Assembly (NCBI GenBank): GCA_023053575.1
Contig: JAKZAP010000003.1
Coordinates: 8,346,561-8,410,560, forward strand
Length of the DNA stretch: 64,000 bases
Origin: Branchinecta lynchi
Taxonomy: Eukaryota > Arthropoda > Branchiopoda > Anostraca > Branchinectidae
Reading direction: 5' to 3'
Shown here: positions 1-10,298 of the stretch, piece by piece
Position numbering within the stretch: position 1 is the first letter of the stretch
How the letters are laid out: each line of letters opens with the position of its first letter
Position numbers and translations under genes: made by a program
Notes under the pieces: generated by a model
Database searches by the model: none
Told to the model about the DNA's origin: nothing
What the model saw: only the letters and a program-made list of their open reading frames with translations

Positions 1-512
1 AAACCGGAAAGTTTGTTAAAAGTAAAAGTTTTATCTGAAGTTGATTAGATGTTCGGTTTAGTGGTAAGAAGACATGCTGAACACTTATTTGAAAAGTATT
101 TTCTACCCGGACAGCTTGTTCGCCCGGAATCAGGCCGAAACCGGAAAATTCGTTAAAATCAAAAGTTTTATTTGAAGTTGATTAGATGACAGATTTAGGG
201 GTAAGAAGACACGCTGAATCTGTATATGAAAATCTTTTTTTTTACCGGGATATATAGTTTGTTGAAAAAATTTCGGCGGCGAGCCGCCGCTGACCCTTTT
301 ACCCCTCGACGCGGCGTCGGGGTCTAGTTTGTTCGTTATCCGGTTGAAACCGGATTTTTTTTTATAAGAAGTTTTACTTGAAGTTGATTAGATGTTCTTT
401 ACACGGATAAGGAGATACGCTTAATTCGATTCTCAAGTATGGTAGTTCGTTCGCAATTGTCTGGATCAAGTATTGGATTTTTGGGATCCCATCGAAACCT
501 TTGGTCTTGTTT
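1..512 (+). repeat. Family 1 (GGGATCCC-bounded) repeat, 3' part, in PC intron
   Basis: Diverged monomers with the phrases GATTAGATGTTCG, GGGGTAAGAAGACA and CCGGAATC...GAAACCGG run to the family's typical 3' end, GGGATCCCATCGAAACCTTT followed by GGTCTTGTT. The 5' end lies outside the window. The monomers are interrupted by a GC-rich hairpin insertion at 264-333. No coding capacity is seen; the whole stretch is intron upstream of the exon at 665. Confidence 0.8.
255..333. mobile_element. Tiny GC-rich double-hairpin insertion with 9-bp direct repeats
   Basis: The 9-bp string TAGTTTGTT occurs at 255-263 and 325-333. Between the copies lie 61 bases not found in other family 1 monomers. They contain a perfect 7-bp hairpin (274-280 with 283-289, loop GA) and a second hairpin around CGACGC/GCGTCG (307-312 with 314-319). 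This looks like insertion of a very small palindromic element with a 9-bp target duplication, although a filler-DNA origin cannot be excluded. Confidence 0.5.
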
Positions 513-664
513 GATTCTTTGTTCTTCCTGAGTGATATAAAATAACCAACAGTGTTCGCTGTGTCACTTCCCTCTTTTACTTATATAATTATCGCAAACA
601 TAGAAGGCACAAATTTTAAAATATTTTTTTTTTTTTTTTTTATCTTTCCCTATCCTTGTTTCAG

Positions 665-808
665 GTCCCTATTGAAAAGGGGAAGACGCTACACATTAAA
701 ACCCTGGCCATGGCCGAAGACCTTACCAGATCAGGCGAGCGGGAAGTCTTCTTTGAGTTGAATGGTCAGTTGCGGTCAGTCTTCATTAAGGACGAAAAAG
801 CATCTAAG
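665..808 (+). CDS. PC: Pyruvate carboxylase, penultimate coding exon
   Basis: This internal exon of 48 codons is phase 0 at both ends. It follows a long T-run ending in ttgtttcag and is followed by the consensus donor AAG|gtaagt. It encodes the part of pyruvate carboxylase just before the biotinyl domain: starts [12 protein letters not shown] and includes the highly conserved block [17 protein letters not shown]. Pyruvate carboxylase is a mitochondrial biotin enzyme that converts pyruvate, bicarbonate and ATP to oxaloacetate (anaplerosis, gluconeogenesis). Upstream exons for the biotin carboxylase and carboxyltransferase domains are outside the window. The exon joins in frame to 3758-4006. 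The family assignment is firm; the exon edges rest on reading the splice sites and the match to the family. Confidence 0.96.
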
Positions 809-1115
809 GTAAGTCGGAGATGAATATCACCATACGGGTGGTAAGGCGAGATGGTTCGCGGTACGCTAAAAACCTAAACCAGTTTTATCACGGAGGTTAT
901 CAAGGACCCATCTGTTTTGGACTTCGCCATTCAATCAAGGCTTCACCTTCCAGATTTTTCTTCGGGATTTTTCTTTTCGGGTATCCGTTTTCGTCAAGAC
1001 GGGTCTAGAAGGTGGGGCCAGGTCAAAATGTCTGAAATTCCGGGTCGTTGGACACCCCCGATTCCGGATGTCTGGTAGGTGCCATAGCTTGGAGACAACA
1101 CATTCGAGAGAAAGA

Positions 1116-1377
1116 GAGCGTGTTCCACCCTACTTACCGTAGTTACTACGCATGACGTCATGAATTCTTGCTGTTCTATTTTCCAGCGTGATATCATGCC
1201 ACGGGCGAATCCAACCAATCACGTTGCAGAGATGCGTAGTTACTACGCTTACCATGCTCCCGAGCATGGTAAGCAAAAAGTAACTATTAGTTACTATTTC
1301 GAGAAGGTTGGAACAGCGTAGTAACTTTTCGTGAGGATGGAACGGAAGTAGTTATTGTTAAAGGGTGGAACACGCTC
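1116..1377. mobile_element. MITE, GAGCGTGTTCCACC family, copy A
   Basis: The element begins GAGCGTGTTCCACCCT and ends AGGGTGGAACACGCTC, perfect terminal inverted repeats of about 16 bp. It is flanked by the 3-bp repeat AGA (1113-1115, 1378-1380). The interior has the family's palindromic phrases (GTAGTTACTACGC, CATGACGTCATG, AATAGTAACTA). It is non-coding and therefore non-autonomous. The superfamily is not assigned; the 3-bp TSD is shared with the copy at 24685. Confidence 0.85.
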
Positions 1378-1613
1378 AGAGTAAATAAGCAAATGTAGGA
1401 AGAAAACAGAGAGTGATTGAGAGTTGTAGTTCAGACGCAAAAGATCTGGAATTCAAAGAGGAAATCTAGGAAATGTGGAAGAATAGCAATGATCATTATC
1501 AGAAAAATGTAGAAGGGTTGGCCTGTCTGTGCGAATGCCCGAGATATCTGGAAGCCACAGAAGTCTTTTACGAGCGTCTGGTGTATATTGTCAGAGCGGC
1601 CCTCGAACCTAAA

Positions 1614-1780
1614 CTGTAAAAAGTTTCTCCGAGTCAGAATTAAAGTTAACTGCAGTATTTGCTACTGGGATTAATCTTATCTCTACTGGGATAAAATGAA
1701 CCCGAAATAGAGATAATCTTATCTCAGTAGAGGCAAGATTAATCCCAGTAGCAATTACTGCAAGATTTTTTTTTTTTGTG
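1614..1780. mobile_element. Palindromic MITE, CTGTAAAAAG family, intronic copy
   Basis: It begins CTGTAAAAAGTTTCTCCGAG and ends in a T-run after TACTGCAAG. The centre is nearly palindromic (GGGATTAATCTTATCTCTACT against its complement). A second copy with the same start lies at 4105-4244, just after the PC stop codon. No coding sequence is present. Confidence 0.75.
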
Positions 1781-2182
1781 AAAAAGAACTTACCTGCAAA
1801 TTACCTGCAAATTTGCAATTGCAGGCGAATAGGATTTCTCCTAATATACGCCTTGCACGATATTCGGCTGTGGAACTTGTCCTTTTGCCACGTACTCATA
1901 AAAATGCAACAGTGGGGAAATTTGATGAAAAATGATGAAAGAGGAAAGATGAGCAGAAGAAAGAACCTAGCAAGTTTGCCCTTACGCCAGTCTAAAGGGA
2001 TCTGTCGCAGGTGTTAAAGCACCCTTCGTACTATCTACTCTTCAAATTGCAATATTTTTAAATATTTGAATACTTTAACACTAGGCTGTGCTTTCAATAA
2101 ATAACCCACGATTTTTGCTGTTTTAAGCCTTTTCCAAGACCCATTGACTTATAGCGAAAACAAAAAATAATTTACATAAGCG

Positions 2183-2962
2183 GTTTTTGGGATCCAGAAA
2201 CGTAACTCGAAGGATACCTATGACAATCGCAAAAGTTGTCCTTCTGTCTGTCCGATAACTCTATCGGTAAGCACGATAACTCTCGAAGGGAACGAGATAT
2301 TTTGATGAAACTTGTTGTGAGGATTTGGGGTCAAGGGAAAGGTCAAGTAACAACTAATAGTTAGGGGTAAGAAGACATAATGAACATTTATATGAAAATC
2401 ATTTTCTTTTCGGACAAGTAGTTTGCCCGGAATCCGTCCAAAACCGGAAAATTCGTTAGAAGTATAAGTTTTGTCTGAAGTTGATTAGATGTTCGATTTA
2501 CGGGAAAGAAGACATGATGAATCCGCTTTTGACAATCGTTTTTACCTGGACGTTTAGTTTGCCCGGAACTGGCTGAAACCGGAAAATTTGTTGAAAGTTA
2601 ATGCCTTATCTGAAAGTTGATTAGAAGTTCGATACAGGGGAAGATGATACGCTGAATTCGTTTTAAGTTTCACTTTTTGCCGGACAAGTATTTCGCCCGG
2701 AATCCGGTCGAACCGGAGCTTTGGCAGAAGTAAGGCAGGAAGATTTGATCAGTTTCGTAAAAGTAGATATGACGTATAGCCTAGGGGTAAATACACACAT
2801 GGTGAATCCATATCTGAACTTGGTTCTGTTTCCTTCTTCTGTTTCTAAATCTTAATAGTAAAAATGCTCAAGGAGTCTGGCGAAGACCGGATATCTACAC
2901 GACCAAATTGTCTGGATCACATGCTAAATATTTGGGATCCCATCGAAACCTTTGGTCTTGTT
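2183..2962 (+). repeat. Family 1 repeat in PC intron
   Basis: The copy has a degenerate head (TTTTTGGGATCCAGAAACG, then the GTCTGTCCG tract and CACGATAACTCTCGAAGGG with GATGAAACTTG), several 150-bp-class monomers, and the complete tail GGGATCCCATCGAAACCTTT plus GGTCTTGTT. It has the same orientation as the gene and no open frame of note. Confidence 0.85.
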
Positions 2963-3757
2963 CTGATGGAGAAACTTTATCCTAGACGACAGCGCGACAC
3001 ACATCGAAGGTAGCAAAACAAGGCTAGTGAGAAAGTCAATGTGGTTTTGTTAGAGGGTTAGAACGTACGAAATTCGAATCTCCGTCCGGGTTTAGAAGTA
3101 TATGGAGTGATTATGCAATTAGGTTGCATTAGTATTACAGGTAAGACAGGTCCCATAAAGAGTCGACCTCGCACTGCATAGTGTGTCTGGTTAGATGTTC
3201 TGAGATAGTTGACTATTGCACAACTAAGCTGTGCTTGCAGAAATTACATACTGCTCCGGCTGTTTTTATCCTTTTTCTATGCCCCTTGCCTTGGATGACA
3301 ATCTTGGCAAAACGTGCGTGACCAGTCTTTGGGACGGAAACAGGTCCTTGGAAACAATTATCGGTTGCCTGATACGTCACGTAAACCGTGGCAAGCGTGA
3401 TAATCAATGTGAGGAGATATGATACACTTATAAAGTGAAGAATTTCGGGAACGAGAATTGATGGAAATACTACAGAAATAGAATGAATTACTGTCATAAG
3501 TACGACATGTCCTTTAAGGAATTAGTAAAATGTAACATAAGCTTTTACGTGTCAGTCTGAAGTGACCTTTCCACTGCGTGCACACACGGTTCAATAAAAT
3601 TCTGCGTGCAAAATTCACGCCGCTATTTGGAAACCTCCGTGCGATGCGAAATAATTCGGGAGCGAAGGAGGAGATTCGCATCCTCCTTCGAAAACCGGAC
3701 TGTGCGCACGTAATTCTACGCGCGAGTAGCTAGTTGTTTCAATTGGACCTTTCCCAG

Positions 3758-4006
3758 GAAATCATCGTCCATCCAAAAGCCCTGAAGGGTGTTCCTGGCA
3801 GCGTTGGTGCCCCGATGCCTGGTACAGTAATCGAGGTCAAAGTCAAGGTCGGTGATAAGGTTAAAAAAGGGCAACCACTGGTTGTGCTGAGTGCTATGAA
3901 AATGGAGACTGTCGTACAAAGCCCACTAGATGGCATCGTGAAGGAGGTTAAGGTCGATACAAATATGAAACTGGCCGGTGATGACCTCCTTCTAACGATT
4001 GAGTGA
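3758..4006 (+). CDS. PC: Pyruvate carboxylase, last coding exon (biotinyl domain)
   Basis: The exon opens after cctttcccag and gives 82 residues and a TGA stop (4004-4006). It is the biotinyl (lipoyl-like) domain. HPKAL and GAPMPG lead into the beta-barrel, and [10 protein letters not shown] holds the biotinylated lysine (AAA at 3899-3901, residue 48 of the exon). There are 34 residues after this lysine, the same distance as in vertebrate pyruvate carboxylase, so the C-terminus looks complete. The swinging biotin carries CO2 from the biotin carboxylase site to the carboxyltransferase site. An ATG lies in frame upstream at 3734, but it is in the intron and is not a start. No frameshift or stop was found, so the gene appears functional. 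Confidence 0.97.
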   Translation, partial: EIIVHPKALKGVPGSVGAPMPGTVIEVKVKVGDKVKKGQPLVVLSAMKMETVVQSPLDGIVKEVKVDTNMKLAGDDLLLTIE

Positions 4007-4136
4007 ATCTAACTACACATCATCGAGAGTGTGAAGGTTCGTTACCTGTTCTTTAAAGCAGGTCAGTCCTACCTATTTATCTTCCCCCATGCCTTTACCT
4101 TTACACTGTAAAAAGTTTCTCCGAGTAAGGATTAAA
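4007..4136 (+). promoter_or_regulatory. PC: Pyruvate carboxylase 3' UTR with candidate ATTAAA poly(A) signal
   Basis: No AATAAA occurs between the stop codon and 5000. The first canonical variant is ATTAAA at 4131-4136, inside the MITE that begins at 4105; another ATTAAA is near 4616. If the first is used, the 3' UTR is about 150 bases and its processing signal was supplied by the transposon. This is inference; transcript ends are not visible in genomic DNA. Confidence 0.35.
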
Positions 4137-4244
4137 GTTAACTGCAGTATTTGCCACTGTTAGTCTTATCTCTACTGAGATCAGATTATCTTTTTAGAGA
4201 CAAGGTTTATCCCAGTAGCAAATACTGCAAGTTTTTTTTTACAG
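4105..4244. mobile_element. Palindromic MITE, CTGTAAAAAG family, 3' UTR copy
   Basis: The start CTGTAAAAAGTTTCTCCGAG matches the intronic copy at 1614. It ends TTTTTTACAG, the inverted complement of its start. The palindromic middle TTATCTCTACTGAGAT is also shared. It is 140 bases long and non-coding, and lies about 100 bases after the PC stop codon. Confidence 0.8.
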
Positions 4245-4279
4245 TTTAGCTAAGCACATATGATGATCTATTCTCATAA

Positions 4280-5475
4280 GCAAGTATTCTCCGCGCAATG
4301 ACGTTGCATCGTAAGCTCACGAACGCCAAACCGATATGTGCTTGCTGCCAAGAGCTTGTCTTCAAATTAAAATACAAACTTATGACTGTGTCAAAAGAAT
4401 TTGGCCCTCAGTGAGTGCTCACACTGTCAGAAGTTTGATAACAAGCAACAAAGGTTTGTGCTTTCTTCAGTGGGTATGAGCATCTTGCTTCCACAAGCTT
4501 GTCTTCAAATTAAAATATAGACTTATGACTGTGTCGAAAGAGTATCGCCCGCAGCGAGTGCGTAGCCTACCCTATCAGAAGTTTGATAACAGATAACAAA
4601 GGTTTGCGCATCCTTGTATTAAACGTTATGAAAATATAGCTTTAATGACTTTTTTATTGTTATTTTTCTCCAGAAATATGACACTTAAAATGGGTCCTAA
4701 CACAAGTGGTGGTGCGTGGCCGTTCTTAGTTGATTTAGCTATTTGTCTCGTTAATTCTGATAACGAACGAGACTCTAGCCTGCTAGATAGATGACGTATC
4801 TTCGGGTACGTTACTCTTCTTAGAGCAGTGGTTCCCAACCTTTTCCGTATCGCGTACCCCTATAGTTAAGGTTCAAAAAGGTTGCTTACCCCTTTTTCAA
4901 GAATCATTGTTCTTCTACTCTACTAAGATCTGTCAAGATCAGAACGCCAAAAAGACGTCATTTATTGTCATAAATGATAAGGGGTTAATGTGTAAAAATA
5001 TATATACAAATAAATGGGATCCTTGAGGCTGCAAGCTTGTCGATTTCATTCTCGTCTGTAGCTGGTCAAGGATCAGAAAGACACTTGTGCTGTTTCTTTG
5101 AAACTTAACTCTAATCAGACATTTTCGAATTCACTGATTTGGGACCTCCGCTACCCCTTACGAGGGTCTCGCGTACCCCTTTGGGTACGCGTACCCGCGG
5201 TTTGGAACCACTGTCTTAGAGGGACAAGTGCCGTCTAGCCATATGAAAGTGAGGATACCGAAACTAACACTGACAGGCTCATAGCAGATTATATCCACAA
5301 GGATGGTTTAACACAAGGATGCGGAAACATGTGTTGTCTGTTATCAAACTTCTGAGAGCGTAGTGACCGCGGGATCCCTGTTCTAATTTTCTTCTTCCTT
5401 AAGAGCTCAGAGGCAGGATCGCTTGGACCGTGCGAGTGATTGCGGTACTACGTCATTGCGTGAAAATTAGTCGGA
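4280..5475. repeat. Inverted-repeat (foldback-like) element with tandem subunits
   Basis: CGCAATGACGT near 4296 faces ACGTCATTGCG near 5450. The phrase CAGAAGTTTGATAAC with CAAAGGTTTG occurs near 4430 and 4576, and its complement near 5335. Units of about 145 bp starting AAGCTTGTCTTCAAATTAAA repeat in tandem (4350s and 4496s). The hAT MITE at 4826-5213 sits inside. The outer limits are approximate. Confidence 0.5.
4826..5213. mobile_element. hAT-type MITE, CAGTGGTTCCCAACC family, copy 1
   Basis: The terminal inverted repeats start CAGTGGTTCCCAACC and end GGTTTGGAACCACTG. A perfect 8-bp TSD, TCTTAGAG, lies at 4818-4825 and 5214-5221. TIRs of this type with an 8-bp TSD are typical of hAT (Charlie-like) elements. 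At 388 bp with no transposase frame, it is non-autonomous. Subterminal GGGTACGCGTACCC palindromes are shared with the copies at 16238 and 38900. Confidence 0.93.
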
Positions 5476-7362
5476 ACCTGAAGCATCGTTCAAACAGGTG
5501 TAATACGGTGTGTACAAGATTCCTCTTTTCCTTGGGGCGCGCTATAATACGCTGTATTAAGGAGAATAGACCCGGGTTCTATTTTGGCTAATGCAGAGCC
5601 AATCGGATTGCTTGGTTGGGCTCCGCCAGAGGGCCGAGGAAAGAGCAGCTTCGCCACGGGGAGCACTAACATTCACTTTGTTTAAAGCTGAAGTAGTAAC
5701 AAAAGAAACGTTTTGTACTGTCACGACTGCTTATTGTTAGTTGGAGGAACACTGATGTGCATGAGTTAATTTAGTAGTTTTTTTACGACATAATGATCAC
5801 CAAATTGTATTTTTGTACTTGGAGTAGTACTAAGAAGACTTTTTCTGATCTTGACTTTTTATGAAATTGTATCAAGCAGCACTGAAGGTCGCACTGATTT
5901 TTTACTTTCAGTTTTTCACAAGGGCGTGGTAAGACGTAAACATCGCGTATAGCGTTACGCAGCTTATTACACCGATTTGAACGATGCTTAAGAGAATACT
6001 TCCTTGGTGAAGTTTTAAAATTAAGAGCTGATGGACTGACTTGCATTAGAGTTGTTATTAGCTGTTGTACTTGTACTATGGAACTGAGGTTAGATTGGTC
6101 AGCTTTGGCGTATTGTCCCTCATGACCCTTGACGAAATTTTGTGGCTTGCAGGTGATGACGTCACTTTGTCTAATTCGAGATTTCTTGCAGAACTATTGG
6201 TATTTTGACCCTCGCTCACAGTTCGAGGGCATGTCACTCCCTTTTTTTAATTGATTTTTCTTAACTGGAGACGGGTCCAACTAAAGTGTGGTGCCAGCTT
6301 GTACCTCGCTTTATACATCGTAATAGTGGAAGGAATAAGTCAATTATTAGAAGTTCCATCCTCCCAACTATGTGGTTAAGCCAAAAGTATATAGGTAAAA
6401 AATTACGAACCTAAACTTTTCCAGTGTGTTCCGAAAAAACGGACAAAATGACTTCAGATAGTCTTGGGAGGAATGGATAATTGGGCTGACTAGAACGCTT
6501 GTCGACTGTCATAGCTTAGGGTAGAACCTTCTGATCGATAGAGCACTCAGTCTCGCATGAGTCACCTTTCGGGATTAATACAATATGCTGAGGGGCCATG
6601 AGATTGCTGATAAATAGTTGAAGTGATGTGCCTTCGATTACGGGAGCGATGTTTCAGAAATCATGAGACTTGCCTGTAATTTGTTTACTTGAATTACTAT
6701 CTTGTTTTTGTCTACAATCTTGTTTCCTTGCTTTCAAGTTGCACAAACCAGTGCGGAGTTCTTTTCCAAAGTGGGACAAAATTGGGAGAAAAAATTCTAT
6801 TGTTATCAGTTATTTTAATAAATTGTGACCATTCAAGAGGAGTTGCAAAAAGAACGAATAAAACAAGTATAAACACACAATGATTCAATACTAGCCTAGA
6901 ATTACTTCCTCACAAACATCAGCATAATTTGTTGCTCAAATTGTCCCTCTTTGGTGTCCCTTGTTTCATAGAATGTCCCTGTGTGCTAGATCTGAGAGTG
7001 TGTTTGAGTCCCGAAATTTGTATTTTTATCATTGTTTTTGGAAGGATTTGAAACTTTAGAATTCTCGGTTCTTTTTTTTTTCAGTTTTTTGTTAAGCCAG
7101 TGATGGAAAACGTGTGATAATAAAACAAAAAATAATGGTACTCGATCTGAAAGGACCTAAAAATAGAATAAAGAAGTCCTGCTTTTGTTTAAAAAAAAAT
7201 CGTGACGGTACGATTCACGAGTGGGCGTTCGGCACAGGATCTCGATCCATGTGGCGAACAGGTGTTAGAGAAAAAAAAAATGATCGCGCAGTTTCAGATT
7301 GTCTGTTACCAAGGCGACTTAATTTCGAGTAAATATATAATCAGTTGCGATTTTTTTAGCCT
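5476..7362. other. No gene or clear repeat recognised
   Basis: Both strands contain only short unconvincing frames (under 90 codons, no family resemblance). Homopolymer T-runs near 6241 and 7072 are the only visible features. Old decayed repeats may be present but cannot be shown by eye. Confidence 0.6.
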
Positions 7363-8351
7363 TTTTGGGATCCCAAAACGTAAGTGGAGGGATACCTATG
7401 ACTTCGTAAAAGTTGTTCGTCCGTCCGTCCGTCTGTCTGTAAGCACGATAACTCTCGAAGGGAACGAGATATTTTGATGAAACTTGGTGTGAGGACTCTT
7501 TGTGTCAGAGGTCGAGTTCGTAGATGGGCTCTATAGCTCAACATTTAGGGGTGGGGGAGGGGGTTTGGATTCAGGGGCGAACAAATTCATTTTTAAAAGC
7601 TAATGAGATAGTCGATTTAGGGTTAAGAAGTCATGCTGAACACGACTATGAAAACTATTTTCTCGCCAGACAGGTATTTCGCCAGGAATCCGGCCAAAAC
7701 CGGAAAGTTTGTTAAAAGTAAAAGTTTTATACAAAGTTGATTAGTTGTTCCATTTAAGGGTAAGAAGACATGCTGAAAATTTGTATGTAAATCATTTTCT
7801 TGTCGGACAAGTAGTTCGCCCGGAATCCGTCCGGAACCGGAAAATGTCTTAAAAGTTAAAGTCTTATGTGAAGTTGATTAGATGTTCGATTTAGGGGTAA
7901 GAAAACCTGCTGAATCCGCTTTTGACAATCATTTTCTACCCGGACATACAGATAACTTGGAATCCGGCTGAAACTGGAAAATTGTTAAAAGTTAAAGTTT
8001 TATCTCAAGTTGAAGAGATGTTCGATAAAGAAGTAAGGTGATACGCTGAATTGTTTCTCAGCTTTAGTTTTTCCGGACACGTAGTTCGCCCGGAATCCGG
8101 TCGAAATCGGAGATTTGGCGGAAGTAAGGCAGGAAGATTTGACCAATTTCGTCAAAGCAGATATGACGTATAGTCTAGGGGTAAATACACACATGCTGAA
8201 TCCATATCTGAACTTGGTTCTCTCAGGACCTTCTAAATCTTAATAGTAAAAATGTTCAAGGAGTCTGGCGAAGACCGGATATGTACAAGACCAAATTGCC
8301 TGGATCAAACGTTAAATTTTTGGGATCCCATTGAAACCTTTGGTCTTGTTT
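7360..8351 (+). repeat. Family 1 repeat, full-length copy
   Basis: The head is TTTTTGGGATCCCAAAACGTAAGTGGAGGG at about 7363, followed by a GTCCGTCCGTCCGTCTGTCTG tract. The core CACGATAACTCTCGAAGGG with GATGAAACTTGG follows, then four to five monomers and the tail GGGATCCCATTGAAACCTTT plus GGTCTTGTT ending near 8350. It is about 1 kb, non-coding, and a good reference copy for the family. Confidence 0.88.
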
Positions 8352-8540
8352 AAGTCAGCGACTAGATGACGCTAGGTTTTTGGTGTTGAAATACCGCCAG
8401 GTCTAGTATGGCGTACATTCAGTTTGATAGGGTTAATGTGCTATAAGATAGATTAGAGGAAACCAGTAATCAAAAGAGTGGTAAGCCTCATTGCTAGTCG
8501 TAATAACCTCATAGGTATGTCATTGTTTCGTTTTGAATTG

Positions 8541-8757
8541 AGAATACAAAAGGATTTTTATGCTTAACCTTGGCTACAACCTTTTGTACAGGTCTTACGT
8601 CTTGGGCCAAACTAACGGTGCTGATTGCTGATTATCTGGCTCGGGTTGCAGGGTCAATCCCACTCAAACACAACGGTCGGCACCACCGAGACTCAAACCA
8701 GTGCCCTTGCGCTTATGACTCCGGCCTGTTAAACACTCAGCAGTGCTAGTCAAAATA
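8541..8757 (-). mobile_element. tRNA-derived SINE, diverged copy 1
   Basis: On the minus strand a tRNA-like head starts near 8757. It has a B-box-like GGTTTGAGTCT (8689-8699) and the phrase GTCATAAGCGCAAGGGCACTG. Its body ends GACCTGTACAAAAGG...GCATAAAAATCC. The copy at 8994-9262 has the same order of motifs, so this is a dispersed family rather than a tRNA gene. Confidence 0.65.
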
Positions 8758-8993
8758 ACCTTATAGGTCCAAATAAGTAAGTAAGTAACTTATTTATAAC
8801 CCGCCATTTTGAAAAAGCGGACTAAATGAAAGAAAATAAATAATACACAGAAACACACAGAAAAAGACTTAAGTTTCAGTCTTCGGCCTCGAAGCAGTGG
8901 ATAACGTCGTGCGCTGGTTGGGCCCTGTTGTCCATGATTTTTTATGGTGACGAGGAAACATCCAAACGTTTGTCCTGGTCTCGTTTTATATGT

Positions 8994-9262
8994 AGAATAT
9001 AACTGGATTTTTACGGTTAATTTAGGCCACGATCTCCAGTGCAGGTCTCATATCCTACATCACTTCGAACCTTGGCTCCGTCTGAGGAGGTAAGGGTAGT
9101 TGTATACGCACTAGCCGTGACAGGGCGAACTGTCGGAACCTCCGATTCTCTGCCGTCAGGTCAAAAGCCGCCCAAACCAAACGGTCGCCACCACTGAGAC
9201 TTGAACTAGCACCTCTGCGCTTACGAGTTCAGGGTGCTGACCACTGATCCAGGAGTAGTGCA
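8994..9262 (-). mobile_element. tRNA-derived SINE, copy 2
   Basis: On the minus strand the head reads GGATCAGTGGTCAGCACC, an A-box-like region. An ACTCGTAAGCG anticodon-arm-like stretch and a B-box-like AGTTCAAGTCT (complement of 9197-9207) follow. The body ends GACCTGCACTGGAGATCGTGG and ACCGTAAAAATCCAG, matching the copy at 8541. The acceptor stem does not pair, so it is not a functional tRNA gene. Confidence 0.68.
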
Positions 9263-9544
9263 CTGTCTTCCTAAGGAGGCACTTAGTGCATCTGAATAGT
9301 GTCTGAAGCAATCTTAGGTGTGCTCCCGCCCGGACATGAATCGAGTTGATGACGTTACGGAGATCTGCTTGGTACACTGACAGAGGTTTGGCAACGTCTA
9401 ACACACGTTTGCGCATCCTCGTTTTAAATGTTGTGAAAATATATCTGTTACGAGCCTACTGAATGTTATAATTCGCGAACTTAACATTTACAATGTCATA
9501 ACTTAGTTTTAGATAAATTTAATAGAGATAGGTCACAATCTATA

Positions 9545-10295
9545 TAATACTAATACTAATTTTATTTTCATCCATCAACAAGCTCAAGGCACAGACGGAG
9601 TAGGTATATGGAAAGAAAAGAAGAAGAAAACGCTGTAATAAAAGGGAAACAAACAAACATAGAGACTGCGACAATATTACCTTATCTACAAAACTGACCT
9701 ATCGTAGAAGAATTTTCTTCCATTCGTGCTTAACGTTATCGTTGAATCACTCTATAAGTTATCCAACTGGTGTAATTGGTACAGTGATATTTTAAGTAGC
9801 GTCTATTTTACAATCTTGGGTCTAGGGAGGGATGGTAGAGAAGGTATTTACAGCAACGAAAATAAATAGAAAGAATTTGTTGTTTTTTATCACTGTTAGC
9901 CAACATTCGCCAGAAGGGTCCGATATAAAAAATGTGAGGCAGGGCCACCGAGTTGAACATCGTGGCGAGAACAAGGCGGTTGAAACCAACGTATTTGCCA
10001 CAATGGAACCATAAGCCGTAGCAATCTTTTTTCGATTATATTTTATCAACAGTGCTCTGGTCTCTCTGATTGACTTCCCGATCGGTAATCTGAGATAGGT
10101 AAGCGAATCAGCTGGTCTGACGTTCGAATTGCCTAGTCGTACAGTTAGATCAGAGCTAGATTTCCGATTAAACGGAATGACTTGTAATTTTTCAGGGTTA
10201 AATTTCACTCCAATGTTGCTGTAATTTTCTTCAAGACGAGTAACTGTGAGACTGGAGTTTAGAATGTCGTCTGTGTAACATACAATTCCTCGAAT
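9545..10295 (-). pseudogene. Non-LTR retrotransposon remnant: reverse transcriptase, frameshifted
   Basis: On the minus strand an open frame from 10295 carries GIVCYTDDILNSSLTV, holding the YxDD catalytic box of reverse transcriptase. It continues GVKFNPEKLQVIPFNR and YLRLPIGKSIRETRALLIKY, typical of the palm-thumb region of LINE reverse transcriptases. Near 10010 the family-like reading moves to another frame (FNRLVLATMFNSV, then FYIGPFWRML), so there is a frameshift. It then breaks down near 9825. A 3' tail of ATGAAAATAAAATTAGTATTAGTATTA type lies at about 9570-9545. It is 5'-truncated and dead. Confidence 0.85.
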
Positions 10296-10298
10296 CTA

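Larger units (their letters stand above)
809..3757 (+). other. PC: Last intron of the pyruvate carboxylase gene
   Basis: This 2949-base GT-AG intron has donor gtaagt and acceptor cctttcccag. It carries a TIR MITE (1116-1377), a palindromic MITE (1614-1780) and a family 1 copy (2183-2962). The rest (809-1115, 1381-1613, 1781-2180, 2963-3757) shows no recognisable gene. Bases about 3570-3720 are G+C-richer and contain short self-complementary stretches, possibly another decayed insertion. Confidence 0.93.

Noticed and set aside
3734..3757. Upstream ATG in frame with the last PC exon
   Set aside because: These 8 codons precede a good acceptor (cctttcccag) and have no counterpart in pyruvate carboxylase; they are intronic.
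7381..7460. Tandem GTCC/GTCT tracts as independent microsatellites
   Set aside because: They always occur at the same place in family 1 or family 2 heads, so they are parts of those elements.
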